From: an uncultured Serinicoccus sp.
Lineage (GTDB): Bacteria > Actinomycetota > Actinomycetes > Actinomycetales > Dermatophilaceae
NCBI RefSeq assembly: GCF_947487915.1
Contig: NZ_CANKYH010000001.1
Location: 186,001 to 250,000 of the forward strand
Direction: 5' to 3'
DNA length: 64,000 bases
Part shown: one piece after another, positions 25,119-33,379 of the stretch
How the letters are laid out: the number at the start of each line of letters is the position of its first letter
How positions within the stretch are numbered: the stretch's first letter is position 1
The notes under the pieces: model-generated
Told to the model about the DNA's origin: nothing
Database searches by the model: none
Seen by the model: the letters and a program-made list of their open reading frames with translations, nothing else
Program-made: the position numbers and the translations under genes

Positions 25119-26523
25119 CATGGCCCCCATCATGCCCTGCACCCGCCAGCCGGTCCAGCAGGAGCGCCTCGGCCAGGCATACCCGCTCGAACTCGCCCAG
25201 GTGAAGGCTCTCGTTGGCCGCGTGCGCCCGGGTGTCCGGGTCCTCCACGCCGGTGACGAGGATGGCCGCGTCGGGGAAGCGCTCGGCGAAGGCCGCCACG
25301 AACGGGATCGAGCCCCCTACCCCGATGTCCACCGGGTCGACGCCGTCCCAGGCGTCGCGGAAGGCCGCCCGGGCGGCGTCGTAGACGGGCCCCTGCGCGT
25401 CCGCGGCGAACCCCCGGCCGTCGTCGACCACGGTGACCCGCACGTGGCAGCCCCAGGGCGCGTGCTCCTGCAGGTGGCGGGTCAGCGCCTCCGCGGCCCG
25501 CGCAGGGTCCTCCTCGGGGTGGAGCCGCATGGACAGCTTGGCCCGCCCGACCGGGGTGAGCAGGTTCGCGGCGGTCTCCACCGCGGGCGCGTCGATCCCG
25601 ATGACGGTCATCGAGGGTCGGGTCCACATCCGGGACAGCAACGAGCCGGTGCCGATGGTGCGGACCCCCTCCGGCAGGCCTGCGTCCGCGCGCAGGTCGT
25701 CCTCGGAGAACTCGAGGTCGGCCGCCTCGGACGTGCGCAGACCCGGCACCGCCACGTCGCCGTCGTCGTCGTGCAGCGTGGCCAGCAGGCGGCACAGCGC
25801 GGTGAGGCCGTCGGGCACGACACCGCCGTAGAGACCGCTGTGCAGCCCGTGCTCGAGGGCTCGCACCTCCACGACCACCCGCACCATGCCGCGCAGGGTC
25901 GTCGTCAGCGCGGGCACCCCGATCTTCCAGTTGTGCGAGTCGGCCAGCACGATGGCGTCGCACTCCAGGTCCGCCCCGTGCGCCTCCAGGATGCGGGGCA
26001 GCGAGTCCGAGCCCACCTCCTCCTCACCCTCGACGAAGACGGTCACCCCCACGGGGGGCCGCCCCGCGTGCGCCCGCAGCGCGGCGACGTGGGCCATGAT
26101 CCCCGCCTTGTCGTCGGCGATCCCGCGGGCGTACAACCGGTCCCCCACCTGGGTGGGCGAGAAGACCGGGGTGTCCCAGTCGGCGTCGTCGCCCGGGGGC
26201 TGCACGTCGTGGTGCGCGTAGAGCAGGACCGTCGGGGCACCCTGCGGCGCAGGGAGGTGGCCGATGACAGCCGGCCGCCCGCCCTCGCGCACCACCCGGA
26301 CCTCCAGTCCTTCGGCCCGCAGCAGGTCGGCCGTGGCCGCTGCGCTGTCCTCGACGTGGCGCTGGTCGAAGGAGTCGAGCGACACCGAGGGGATGCGGGT
26401 GAGGGCCTCGAGGTCCGAGCGCACGCCGGGCATGAGCTCGGTCATCCGCGCGGCGAGCTCACCGGTCCGCTGCTGCTGCGTCGTCGCCGCCGTCGGCCGG
26501 TCGTCTTCGGTGGGGGAAGTCAC
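25111..26523 (-). CDS. M20 family metallopeptidase (dipeptidase-like)
   Basis: A 470-residue dizinc peptidase. Metal-binding and catalytic motifs: LLYAHHDVQPPG, RGIADDKAGIMAH, VFVEGEEEVGSDSL (catalytic Glu) and the terminal NESLHLGEF. The dimerisation domain is seen in the middle (RMWTRPSMTVIGIDAP, which lines the active site). It resembles the CNDP/DapE-like dipeptidase class used in peptide recycling. GTG 26523 precedes VTSPTEDD; the frame is open further upstream but overlaps the divergent gene. The exact peptide is unknown. Confidence 0.93.
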   Translation of the reverse strand: MTSPTEDDRPTAATTQQQRTGELAARMTELMPGVRSDLEALTRIPSVSLDSFDQRHVEDSAAATADLLRAEGLEVRVVREGGRPAVIGHLPAPQGAPTVLLYAHHDVQPPGDDADWDTPVFSPTQVGDRLYARGIADDKAGIMAHVAALRAHAGRPPVGVTVFVEGEEEVGSDSLPRILEAHGADLECDAIVLADSHNWKIGVPALTTTLRGMVRVVVEVRALEHGLHSGLYGGVVPDGLTALCRLLATLHDDDGDVAVPGLRTSEAADLEFSEDDLRADAGLPEGVRTIGTGSLLSRMWTRPSMTVIGIDAPAVETAANLLTPVGRAKLSMRLHPEEDPARAAEALTRHLQEHAPWGCHVRVTVVDDGRGFAADAQGPVYDAARAAFRDAWDGVDPVDIGVGGSIPFVAAFAERFPDAAILVTGVEDPDTRAHAANESLHLGEFERVCLAEALLLDRLAGAGHDGGHDE

Positions 26524-26581
26524 GCGGCCCAGGGTAACGACGCGGGCGGTCCTGCGACGGGCGACCAGTAGACTCCCTCCT

Positions 26582-27175
26582 GTGCTGTTCGGGAAGAAGT
26601 CGACCGAGGTGGCCCCGGAACCGGTGACCACCGCTCCGCCGACCGACCCGGCGCGGCCGGGTGGCAAGGGCCGTCCCACCCCGCGGCGACGTGACGCGGA
26701 GGCCGCCAACCGCCGCCCCCTCGTGGTCGACCGCAAGGCGCAGACGGCCGAGCAGAAGGCCAAGGTCCGCGCCGAGCGCGCCCGGGTCCGCGCGGCCATG
26801 CTGGACGGCGAGGAGAAGTACCTGCCCGCTCGCGACAAGGGTCCCGAGCGCCGCTACCTGCGCGACGCCGTGGACACCCGGTGGAACGTCGGCGAGATCC
26901 TGCTGCCGGCGATGATCTTCGTGCTGGCCATCTCCCTGCTGCCCTTCGACTGGGCCCGTGGGGGCACCTTCCTCGTCGCCTACGCGCTCATGCTCGGTGG
27001 CATCGTCGACTGCTGGCTGCTGTGGCGTCGCACCCGCAAGCGCTTCACGACCACCTTCGGGCACGGGCCCGGGCGGGGCTCGGCGTGGTACGTCGTGCTC
27101 CGGGCCTTCCAGATGCGCCGCAGCCGCATCCCCCGGCCGGCCGTCGACCGGGGCGCCGAGCTCCGCCGCCGCTGA
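26582..27175 (+). CDS. DUF3043 domain membrane protein
   Basis: A 197-residue protein from GTG 26582. The N-terminal 90 residues are highly basic and polar (KGRPTPRRRDAEAANRRP, then a charged helix with AEQKAKVRAERARVRAAMLDGEEKYLP). Two transmembrane helices follow (about 107-125 and 130-150), then a basic C-terminal tail FQMRRSRIPRP. This is the conserved actinobacterial DUF3043 layout; function unknown. It is divergent from the M20 peptidase and convergent with gcvT. Confidence 0.88.
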   Translation: MLFGKKSTEVAPEPVTTAPPTDPARPGGKGRPTPRRRDAEAANRRPLVVDRKAQTAEQKAKVRAERARVRAAMLDGEEKYLPARDKGPERRYLRDAVDTRWNVGEILLPAMIFVLAISLLPFDWARGGTFLVAYALMLGGIVDCWLLWRRTRKRFTTTFGHGPGRGSAWYVVLRAFQMRRSRIPRPAVDRGAELRRR

Positions 27176-27229
27176 TCCCGCCCCGGGCCGGGCCCCGCCC
27201 GCCCTCCGGGAACGGCCGGATCAGTCGGA

Positions 27230-28342
27230 TCAGTCGGAGGCACCCCCCGAGACGAACGGCGGCTTGGTCACCTCGACCGGGACCTCACGGCCCCGGACGT
27301 CCACCACCAGCTCGTCCCCCTGCTGCACCCCGCGGTCCAGGAGAGCCAGCGCGACCCCCTGCCGGCGGGTCGGGCTGAAGGTGCCCGAGGTCACCGTGCC
27401 GACCTCGCGCCCGTCCCGGTCCAGCACCTGGCAGCCGGCCCGCGGGATCCCCCGGCCGGTGACCACCAACCCACCGGACAGCCGCGACTCCTTGGCCTCC
27501 TTCTGCGCGACCAGCGTCTCCCGGCCCCAGAACTCCGGCTTGCGCCACCCGACCGCCCAGCCGGTGCGCGCCATGACCGGCGTGATCTGCGGGGACAGCT
27601 CGTTGCCGTGCAGGGCGTAGCCCATCTCGGTGCGCAGCGTGTCCCGGGCCCCCAGGCCGCAGGCCAACCCCTCCATCGGTCCCATGGCCGCCATGAGCGC
27701 GTCCCACAGCGCGGGGGCGTCGGCCACCGCGCACACGAGCTCGTAGCCGCGCTCGCCGGTGTAGCCGGTGCGACACACCGCCACCGGGACCTCTCCCCAC
27801 CGCGCCTCCACGAAGCTCATGTAGCCGTGTCCCGTCGGCAGGCCCACCGCCTCCATGACCTCGTCCACCCGGGGTCCCTGGAGCGCGAGGATGGCGTAGT
27901 CCTCGTGCTGGCCCTCCACCACGACCCCCTCCGGCCGGTCCGGCGCCTCCTGCAGCATCCGCACCACGGCGGCGGTGTTGGCGGCGTTGGGGATGAGCAG
28001 GACCTCGTCCTCCGAGCGCAGGTAGGCGATCATGTCGTCGACGACCCCACCGTCCTCGGCGCAGCACATCGTGTACTGCGCCTGACCGGGCTGGATACGG
28101 TCCAGGTCGTTGGTCAGGCAGCGGTTGAGGAAGTCCTTCGCGCCCGGGCCCGAGACCGAGGCGTTGCCGAGGTGCGAGACGTCGAACAGGCCCACGCGCT
28201 CGCGCACCGCGGTGTGCTCGGCCACGACGCCGCCCCCCGGGTACTCGATCGGCATCGACCACCCTCCGAAGTCGGCCATCTTCGCGCCGAGCGCGACATG
28301 CCTCTCGTGCAGGGGGGACGTCTTCGTCGCGGAGTCGCTCAT
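27230..28342 (-). CDS. gcvT: Aminomethyltransferase of the glycine cleavage system (T protein)
   Basis: Transfers the aminomethyl group from GcvH-lipoamide to tetrahydrofolate, 370 residues. Seen: SPLHERHVALGAKMADFGGWSMPIEY, DVSHLGNASVSGPGA, YTGERGYELVC, ACGLGARDTLRTEMGYALHGNEL (folate-binding and catalytic region) and GTVTSGTFSPTRRQGVAL. ATG 28342. gcvH and gcvP are not adjacent. No glycine riboswitch-like element was recognised in the short upstream region (28343-28423), which is shared with pepA. Confidence 0.95.
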   Translation of the reverse strand: MSDSATKTSPLHERHVALGAKMADFGGWSMPIEYPGGGVVAEHTAVRERVGLFDVSHLGNASVSGPGAKDFLNRCLTNDLDRIQPGQAQYTMCCAEDGGVVDDMIAYLRSEDEVLLIPNAANTAAVVRMLQEAPDRPEGVVVEGQHEDYAILALQGPRVDEVMEAVGLPTGHGYMSFVEARWGEVPVAVCRTGYTGERGYELVCAVADAPALWDALMAAMGPMEGLACGLGARDTLRTEMGYALHGNELSPQITPVMARTGWAVGWRKPEFWGRETLVAQKEAKESRLSGGLVVTGRGIPRAGCQVLDRDGREVGTVTSGTFSPTRRQGVALALLDRGVQQGDELVVDVRGREVPVEVTKPPFVSGGASD

Positions 28343-28423
28343 GGGCAGCCACCCTAGTGGCTGCCCGGTGACCTAGTCTCGGTGCCGGACGACCCTCCAC
28401 CCCGACGACGACAAGGACGCTCC

Positions 28424-29944
28424 ATGGCTGCGCGCACGCCCGTGACCTTCACCGACGACGACCCCACCACCACCACCGCCGACGCCCTCGTGGTGGGGGC
28501 CGCCAAGCAGGACGGCTCCGTGGCCCTGCTGCCCGGATCCGGACTGTCCGACGAGGCGGCCACCGCGCTCCAGGAGGCGCTGGTGGCGCTGGGGGCCGAG
28601 GGTGGCCCCGAGGAGGTGACCCGGCTCACCGGGGTGGCGGGCATCGAGGCGCCCCTCGTCGTGGTCGTCGGCGTCGCGGGCCGTGGCCCGGCACCCCGCA
28701 CCGAGCAGCTGCGGCGGGCCGCGGGGGCGGCCGCCCGGGCGCTGGCCGGCCGCGGGTCGGCCGTCTTCGCCCTCGGTCAGCAGGACCGGCAGGAGGCGGT
28801 CGCGGTCGCCGAGGGGGTCGCGCTGGGCGCCTACTCGTATGCCGAGCAGCACGGCGTGGGCAAGTCCGGCACGGCCAAGGCCGGGCTCGCCCGGGCCTCG
28901 GTGACCGGGTTGAGCGGCGAGGAGGCGACCGCCGCCCAGGCCGAGGTCGAGGCGCTGGTCGCGGGGGTCTGCTACGCCCGCGACCTGGTCAACACGCCAC
29001 CCAACCTGCTGTTCCCGGAGAGCTTCGCGGACGACGTCGTGCGCCGTGCCGGCGAGGCCGGGGTCGAGGTGGAGGTCTGGGACCCGGAGCGGTTGGACGC
29101 GGAGGGCTGCGGCGGCATCATCGGGGTCGGGCAGGGCTCGGCACGCGGACCTCGGCTGGTCACCCTGCGGTACACCCCTGCGGGGGCGGCGAAGCACCTC
29201 GCGCTGGTGGGCAAGGGCATCACCTTCGACTCCGGCGGGCTCTGCCTCAAGCCGGGCGCCTCGATGGTGACGATGAAGATGGACATGGGCGGGGCGGCGG
29301 CCTGCGCGGCGGCGACCCTCGCGGTCGCCGAGCTCGGCCTCCCGGTGCAGGTGACGGCATACCTCTGCCTCGCCGAGAACATGACCGGTGACCTCGCGCA
29401 GCGTCCCGGCGACGTGGTGACGATGCGCGGTGGTCGCACCGTCGAGATCATCAACACCGACGCCGAGGGCCGGCTGGTCATGGCCGACGGCCTCGCCCTG
29501 GCCACCGAGCAGCAGCCCGACGCCATCGTGGACGTCGCCACCCTCACCGGCGCCTGCATCGTCGCCCTCGGCGAGCGCACCATGGGGGTCATGGGCAACG
29601 ACAACGAGCTGCGGGACACCCTGGCGCGGCTCGGGACGGAGTCCGGCGACACCGCGTGGGCGCTGCCGATGCCCGAGGAGATCCGGCCCACCCTCGACAG
29701 CCCGGTCGCCGACCTCAAGCACACCGGCGAGCGCTCGGCCGGGGCCATGGTGGCAGCGACCTTCCTGCAGGAGTTCGTCGGGACCCGGGGCGAGGGCGAG
29801 GAGGCCCGGCAGATCCCCTGGGCGCACCTGGACATCGCCGGGCCCGCGTTCAACGAGAAGTCCGCCTGGGGCTACCACCCCAAGGGCGGGACCGGCGCCG
29901 GGGTCCGCCCCCTGGTGGCCCTGGCCCGCTCGCTGGCGGGCTGA
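28424..29944 (+). CDS. pepA: Leucyl aminopeptidase (M17)
   Basis: A 506-residue dizinc aminopeptidase. Catalytic motifs: GKGITFDSGGLCLKPG (metal-binding Lys/Asp), MKMDMGGAAA and NTDAEGRLVMADGLAL (the NTDAEGRL signature). N-terminal about 160 residues form the variable domain. ATG 28424 is chosen over an in-frame upstream ATG because of its spacing to the GCTCC leader and fit to the family. It is followed by a perfect hairpin (29967-30003). Function: peptide turnover in the cytoplasm. Confidence 0.96.
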   Translation: MAARTPVTFTDDDPTTTTADALVVGAAKQDGSVALLPGSGLSDEAATALQEALVALGAEGGPEEVTRLTGVAGIEAPLVVVVGVAGRGPAPRTEQLRRAAGAAARALAGRGSAVFALGQQDRQEAVAVAEGVALGAYSYAEQHGVGKSGTAKAGLARASVTGLSGEEATAAQAEVEALVAGVCYARDLVNTPPNLLFPESFADDVVRRAGEAGVEVEVWDPERLDAEGCGGIIGVGQGSARGPRLVTLRYTPAGAAKHLALVGKGITFDSGGLCLKPGASMVTMKMDMGGAAACAAATLAVAELGLPVQVTAYLCLAENMTGDLAQRPGDVVTMRGGRTVEIINTDAEGRLVMADGLALATEQQPDAIVDVATLTGACIVALGERTMGVMGNDNELRDTLARLGTESGDTAWALPMPEEIRPTLDSPVADLKHTGERSAGAMVAATFLQEFVGTRGEGEEARQIPWAHLDIAGPAFNEKSAWGYHPKGGTGAGVRPLVALARSLAG

Positions 29945-29966
29945 CCGCACCTCGCCCCCGGCACGC

Positions 29967-30003
29967 ACGAGGGGCACCACCGCGACGCGGTGGTGCCCCT
30001 CGT
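29967..30003. terminator. Bidirectional hairpin between pepA and the DUF5302 gene
   Basis: A perfect 17-bp stem with a 3-base loop (gac): one arm starts acgaggggcacc and the other is its exact complement. It lies 23 bp after the pepA stop and 17 bp beyond the stop of the convergent small gene, so it probably terminates both. No long U-tract follows, as is common in actinobacteria. Confidence 0.85.
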
Positions 30004-30019
30004 GTCCGTCTCCGGGACG

Positions 30020-30196
30020 TCAGCCGCTCTTGCGGCGGAACATCTGCTGGGCACCCGAGGTCTTGGCGCCGCGCTCCTGCGCGACCTTGCCGTGCTCGGA
30101 GTGGTCCGAGACGTCCGTGCCGCCGTGGGCCTGCTTGCGGGCCAGCGCCTCGCGGAACTTGGCCTTGACATCCTCCGTGACCGGATCGTTGCTCAT
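30020..30196 (-). CDS. Small DUF5302 domain protein
   Basis: A 58-residue protein from ATG 30196. It starts MSNDPVTEDVKAKFREALARK and ends QQMFRRKSG, the signature ends of the DUF5302 family, with a polar His/Gly/Ser middle. Very hydrophilic, no membrane helix or Cys. The family is small, conserved in actinobacteria and uncharacterised. A GAGGTGGCCCG ribosome site precedes the ATG. It is convergent with pepA. Confidence 0.9.
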   Translation of the reverse strand: MSNDPVTEDVKAKFREALARKQAHGGTDVSDHSEHGKVAQERGAKTSGAQQMFRRKSG

Positions 30197-30383
30197 CGGG
30201 CCACCTCCTCACTGTCGCCGGACATGACGCGCTCACCCTGACACGCGCGAGGATCGGCCGCCACCGCATTTCCGGCAGGTGGCAGGATGGCGCACGGACC
30301 GGCCTTCCTGGGTGGCACCACGCCTGACCCAGCGGCAGCATCACCCGTAGACTGCAGGCCCCGGACGAGGAGAGAGTCAACAC

Positions 30384-32414
30384 ATGTCGGAACGTGTATC
30401 GATGCCCGCCCTCGGTGAGTCCGTCACCGAGGGGACCATCACCCGCTGGCTGAAGAGCGTCGGCGACTCCGTCGAGGTCGACGAGCCGCTGCTCGAGGTC
30501 TCGACCGACAAGGTCGACACCGAGATCCCCTCCCCGGTCGCCGGCGTGCTGCAGGAGATCCTCGCCGAGGAGGACGACACCGTCGAGGTGGGCGCCGACC
30601 TCTGCGTGGTGGGCGACGACGACGGCAGCTCCGGGGACGACGGCGGCTCCTCCGACGCCGACACCCAGCAGGACGACTCCTCCGGCGAGTCCTCCGACGA
30701 CTCCTCCGAGCCGGACGGGCAGGACCAGGCGGACGACCAGACCTCCGACGACGACGGGTCCTCCGACGACGCGTCGACCCACGAGTCCTCCGGTGGTGCC
30801 TCGTCCGAGGGCGGGTCCTCCGACGGCGACTCCTCCGGTGGTGGTTCCTCGGGCGGCGAGACGGTCACCATGCCGGCGCTGGGCGAGTCGGTGACCGAGG
30901 GCACGGTCACCCGCTGGCTGAAGTCCGAGGGCGACACGGTCGAGGTCGACGAGCCGCTGCTCGAGGTCTCGACGGACAAGGTCGACACCGAGATCCCCTC
31001 GCCCGTGGCGGGCGTCCTCACCTCCATCCTCGCGGCCGAGGACGAGACGGTCGAGGTGGGCGGCGAGCTCGCGGTCATCGGGGGCGAGTCCTCCGGGTCC
31101 TCCGGTGGCGGGCAGGAGCAGCAGGACGACAACGCCGAGGGCGACACGGACTCGGGCTCTGAGGCCGACGAGCAGGAGGCCGACGAGCAGGAGGCCGACG
31201 AGGCGTCCGCCGACGAGCAGGGCGGGTCCTCCGACGACCTCGCCGAGGAGTCGGACAAGCACGAGCAGGCCGCCGAGGAGTCGGCCGAGAAGTCCGGCAC
31301 CTCCGAGGCCGACGACTCCGGTGTCGCCACCGGCGTGGGGACCACCTCCACCGAGAACGGCACCACCTCGCACAAGGACGCCGACGGCGACGGCACCCCG
31401 GACGCCCAGCAGCGCTCCGGCTCGGGTGAGGCGCCGTCGCAGGACGTCAGCGCCTACGTCACCCCGCTGGTGCGCAAGCTGGCCGCGCAGCACGGCGTGG
31501 ACCTGGCCTCGTTGAGCGGCACCGGCGTGGGTGGTCGCGTCCGCAAGCAGGACGTGCTGGACGCGGCCAAGGCCCAGAAGGAGCAGAGCGAGCAGGCGGC
31601 CTCCGAGCAGGCGGCGGGCGAGCAGGCCCCGGCCGAGCAGGCTCCCGCCGAGAGCACGTCGGGTGCCCCGGCCACCGGCGGCGGTGCCGCCGGCGGCGGC
31701 AGCGACGCCAAGCGTGGCACGACCGAGAAGATGTCGCGGCTGCGCAAGGTCATCGCCACCCGCATGGTCGAGTCGCTGCAGACCAGCGCCCAGCTCACCA
31801 CGGTCGTCGAGGTCGACGTCACCAAGATCTCCCGGCTGCGCAAGCGGGCCAAGGACGAGTTCCTCAAGCGCGAGGGCACCAAGCTGTCCTACATGCCGTT
31901 CTTCGCGATGGCGGCGATCGAGGCGCTCAAGGAGCACCCGATCGTCAACGCCAGCGTGGAGGACGACTCCATCGTCTACCACGCGGCCGAGCACCTGGGC
32001 GTCGCCGTGGACACCCCGCGCGGCCTGCTGGTCCCCGTGATCAAGGACGCCGGCGATCTCAACATCGCCGGGCTGGCCCGCAAGATCGCGGACCTGGCCG
32101 AGCGGACCCGGGACAACAAGGTCGGACCGGACGAGCTGTCCGGCGGCACCTTCACGCTGACCAACACCGGGTCCCGCGGAGCGTTGTTCGACACGCCGAT
32201 CATCAACCAGCCCAACGTCGGCATCCTCGGGACCGGGGCGGTCGTCAAGCGTCCGGTCGTGGTCGTGGACGAGGACGGGATGGAGACCATCGCCATCCGC
32301 GACATGGTCTACCTCGCGATCAGCTACGACCACCGCGTCGTGGACGGGGCCGACGCCGCCCGCTTCCTCGCGACCATGAAGGAACGGCTGCAGGACGGCA
32401 AGTTCGAGGTCTGA
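30384..32414 (+). CDS. sucB: Dihydrolipoamide succinyltransferase (2-oxoglutarate dehydrogenase E2) with two lipoyl domains
   Basis: A 676-residue acyltransferase core of a 2-oxo acid dehydrogenase complex. Two lipoyl domains (about 1-76 and 160-235) carry the lipoylation Lys in EVSTDKVDTEIPSPVAG, each copy nearly identical. A peripheral subunit-binding domain is at about 353-390 (VTPLVRKLAAQHGVDLASLSGTG), and the catalytic domain from about 445 with SYDHRVVDGADAARFL (catalytic His). Linkers of about 80 and 115 residues are rich in Asp, Ser, Glu and Gly rather than Ala/Pro. One contains DADGDGTPDAQ (D332-D340), a calcium-loop-like motif. ATG 30384 follows a GAGGAGAGAG site. Confidence 0.94.
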   Translation: MSERVSMPALGESVTEGTITRWLKSVGDSVEVDEPLLEVSTDKVDTEIPSPVAGVLQEILAEEDDTVEVGADLCVVGDDDGSSGDDGGSSDADTQQDDSSGESSDDSSEPDGQDQADDQTSDDDGSSDDASTHESSGGASSEGGSSDGDSSGGGSSGGETVTMPALGESVTEGTVTRWLKSEGDTVEVDEPLLEVSTDKVDTEIPSPVAGVLTSILAAEDETVEVGGELAVIGGESSGSSGGGQEQQDDNAEGDTDSGSEADEQEADEQEADEASADEQGGSSDDLAEESDKHEQAAEESAEKSGTSEADDSGVATGVGTTSTENGTTSHKDADGDGTPDAQQRSGSGEAPSQDVSAYVTPLVRKLAAQHGVDLASLSGTGVGGRVRKQDVLDAAKAQKEQSEQAASEQAAGEQAPAEQAPAESTSGAPATGGGAAGGGSDAKRGTTEKMSRLRKVIATRMVESLQTSAQLTTVVEVDVTKISRLRKRAKDEFLKREGTKLSYMPFFAMAAIEALKEHPIVNASVEDDSIVYHAAEHLGVAVDTPRGLLVPVIKDAGDLNIAGLARKIADLAERTRDNKVGPDELSGGTFTLTNTGSRGALFDTPIINQPNVGILGTGAVVKRPVVVVDEDGMETIAIRDMVYLAISYDHRVVDGADAARFLATMKERLQDGKFEV

Positions 32415-32419
32415 ACGAC

Positions 32420-33379
32420 GTGAGCCTCCCTGACACCCCGTCCGGGCCGCGGCTGGTCGCCATCACCGGCGCCAGCGGACTCATCGGGTCGCGGCTGAGC
32501 GAGGTGCTGCGTGGTCGCGGCGACCGGGTGCTCCACCTGGTCCGCCGCGACCCGGCACCCGGGCCCGAGCTGCCTGACCGGGTGCGGGAGGTCCGGTGGG
32601 CCCCCGGGGACCGTCTGGACCCCGGGGCCCTCGAGGGCGTCGACGGCGTCGTGCACCTCGCGGGAGCGGGTATCGGTGACCGGCGGTGGACCGAGGAGCG
32701 CAAGGCCGTCCTGGTCTCCTCCCGCGTCGACGGCACCCGGACCCTCGCCCGCGCCCTCGCAGAGGTCGCCGCAGCCGACGGGCACCTGCCCCGCCTGGTC
32801 TCCGGCTCCGCGGTGGGCTTCTACGGAGACCGTGGCGACGAGGTGCTCACCGAGGACAGCCCGGCCGGGGAGGGCTTCCTCGCCCGGCTGGTCCAGGACT
32901 GGGAGGCCGCGACCGGAGCCGCCGAGGAGGCCGGGGTGCCGGTGGCGCACGCGCGCACCGGGATCGTCCTCTCCCCCGACGGCGGCGCGCTGGGCCGGCT
33001 GCTGCCGCTGCTCCGGCTCGGGCTGGCCGGCCCGCTGGCCGGAGGCGACGCGTGGTGGCCCTGGATCACCCTGCACGACCAGGTGCGGGCGCTGGTGCAC
33101 CTCCTGGACCGTGCCGACGTCACCGGGCCGGTCAACCTCGGCGCCGCGTCGCCGGCCACCCAGCAGCAGGTGACCCGTGCCCTGGCCCGCGAGCTGCACC
33201 GCCCGGCCGTCGTGCCCGCTCCCGGGTGGGCCCTACGGCTCGTGCTCGGCGAGATGTCCCAGGAGATCCTGGCCTCGACCCGCGCCCTGCCCCGCGAGCT
33301 CGAGCGGTCCGGGTTCGAGTTCACGCACCCGGACCGGGAGCGGGCGGCCCGCTGGGTGGTCGAGGAGCTGAGGGGCTGA
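32420..33379 (+). CDS. TIGR01777 family NAD(P)-binding epimerase-like protein
   Basis: A 319-residue short-chain dehydrogenase-like protein with a Rossmann ITGASGLIGSRL start, VVHLAGAGIGDRRWTEERK, SGSAVGFYGDRGD (YGxxxxx; the canonical YxxxK is changed), a cap region WWPWITLHDQV and a C-terminal LELMSQEILAS-like end. TIGR01777 proteins are conserved and lack a firm function; a sugar or cell-division-related role has been suggested for relatives. GTG 32420 is 5 bp after the sucB stop. Its 3' end overlaps the kinase gene on the other strand by 59 bp. Confidence 0.92.
   Translation: MSLPDTPSGPRLVAITGASGLIGSRLSEVLRGRGDRVLHLVRRDPAPGPELPDRVREVRWAPGDRLDPGALEGVDGVVHLAGAGIGDRRWTEERKAVLVSSRVDGTRTLARALAEVAAADGHLPRLVSGSAVGFYGDRGDEVLTEDSPAGEGFLARLVQDWEAATGAAEEAGVPVAHARTGIVLSPDGGALGRLLPLLRLGLAGPLAGGDAWWPWITLHDQVRALVHLLDRADVTGPVNLGAASPATQQQVTRALARELHRPAVVPAPGWALRLVLGEMSQEILASTRALPRELERSGFEFTHPDRERAARWVVEELRG

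Noticed and set aside
28343-28423. Glycine riboswitch before gcvT
   Set aside because: The gap is only 81 bp, shared with pepA, and no paired aptamer pattern was seen.
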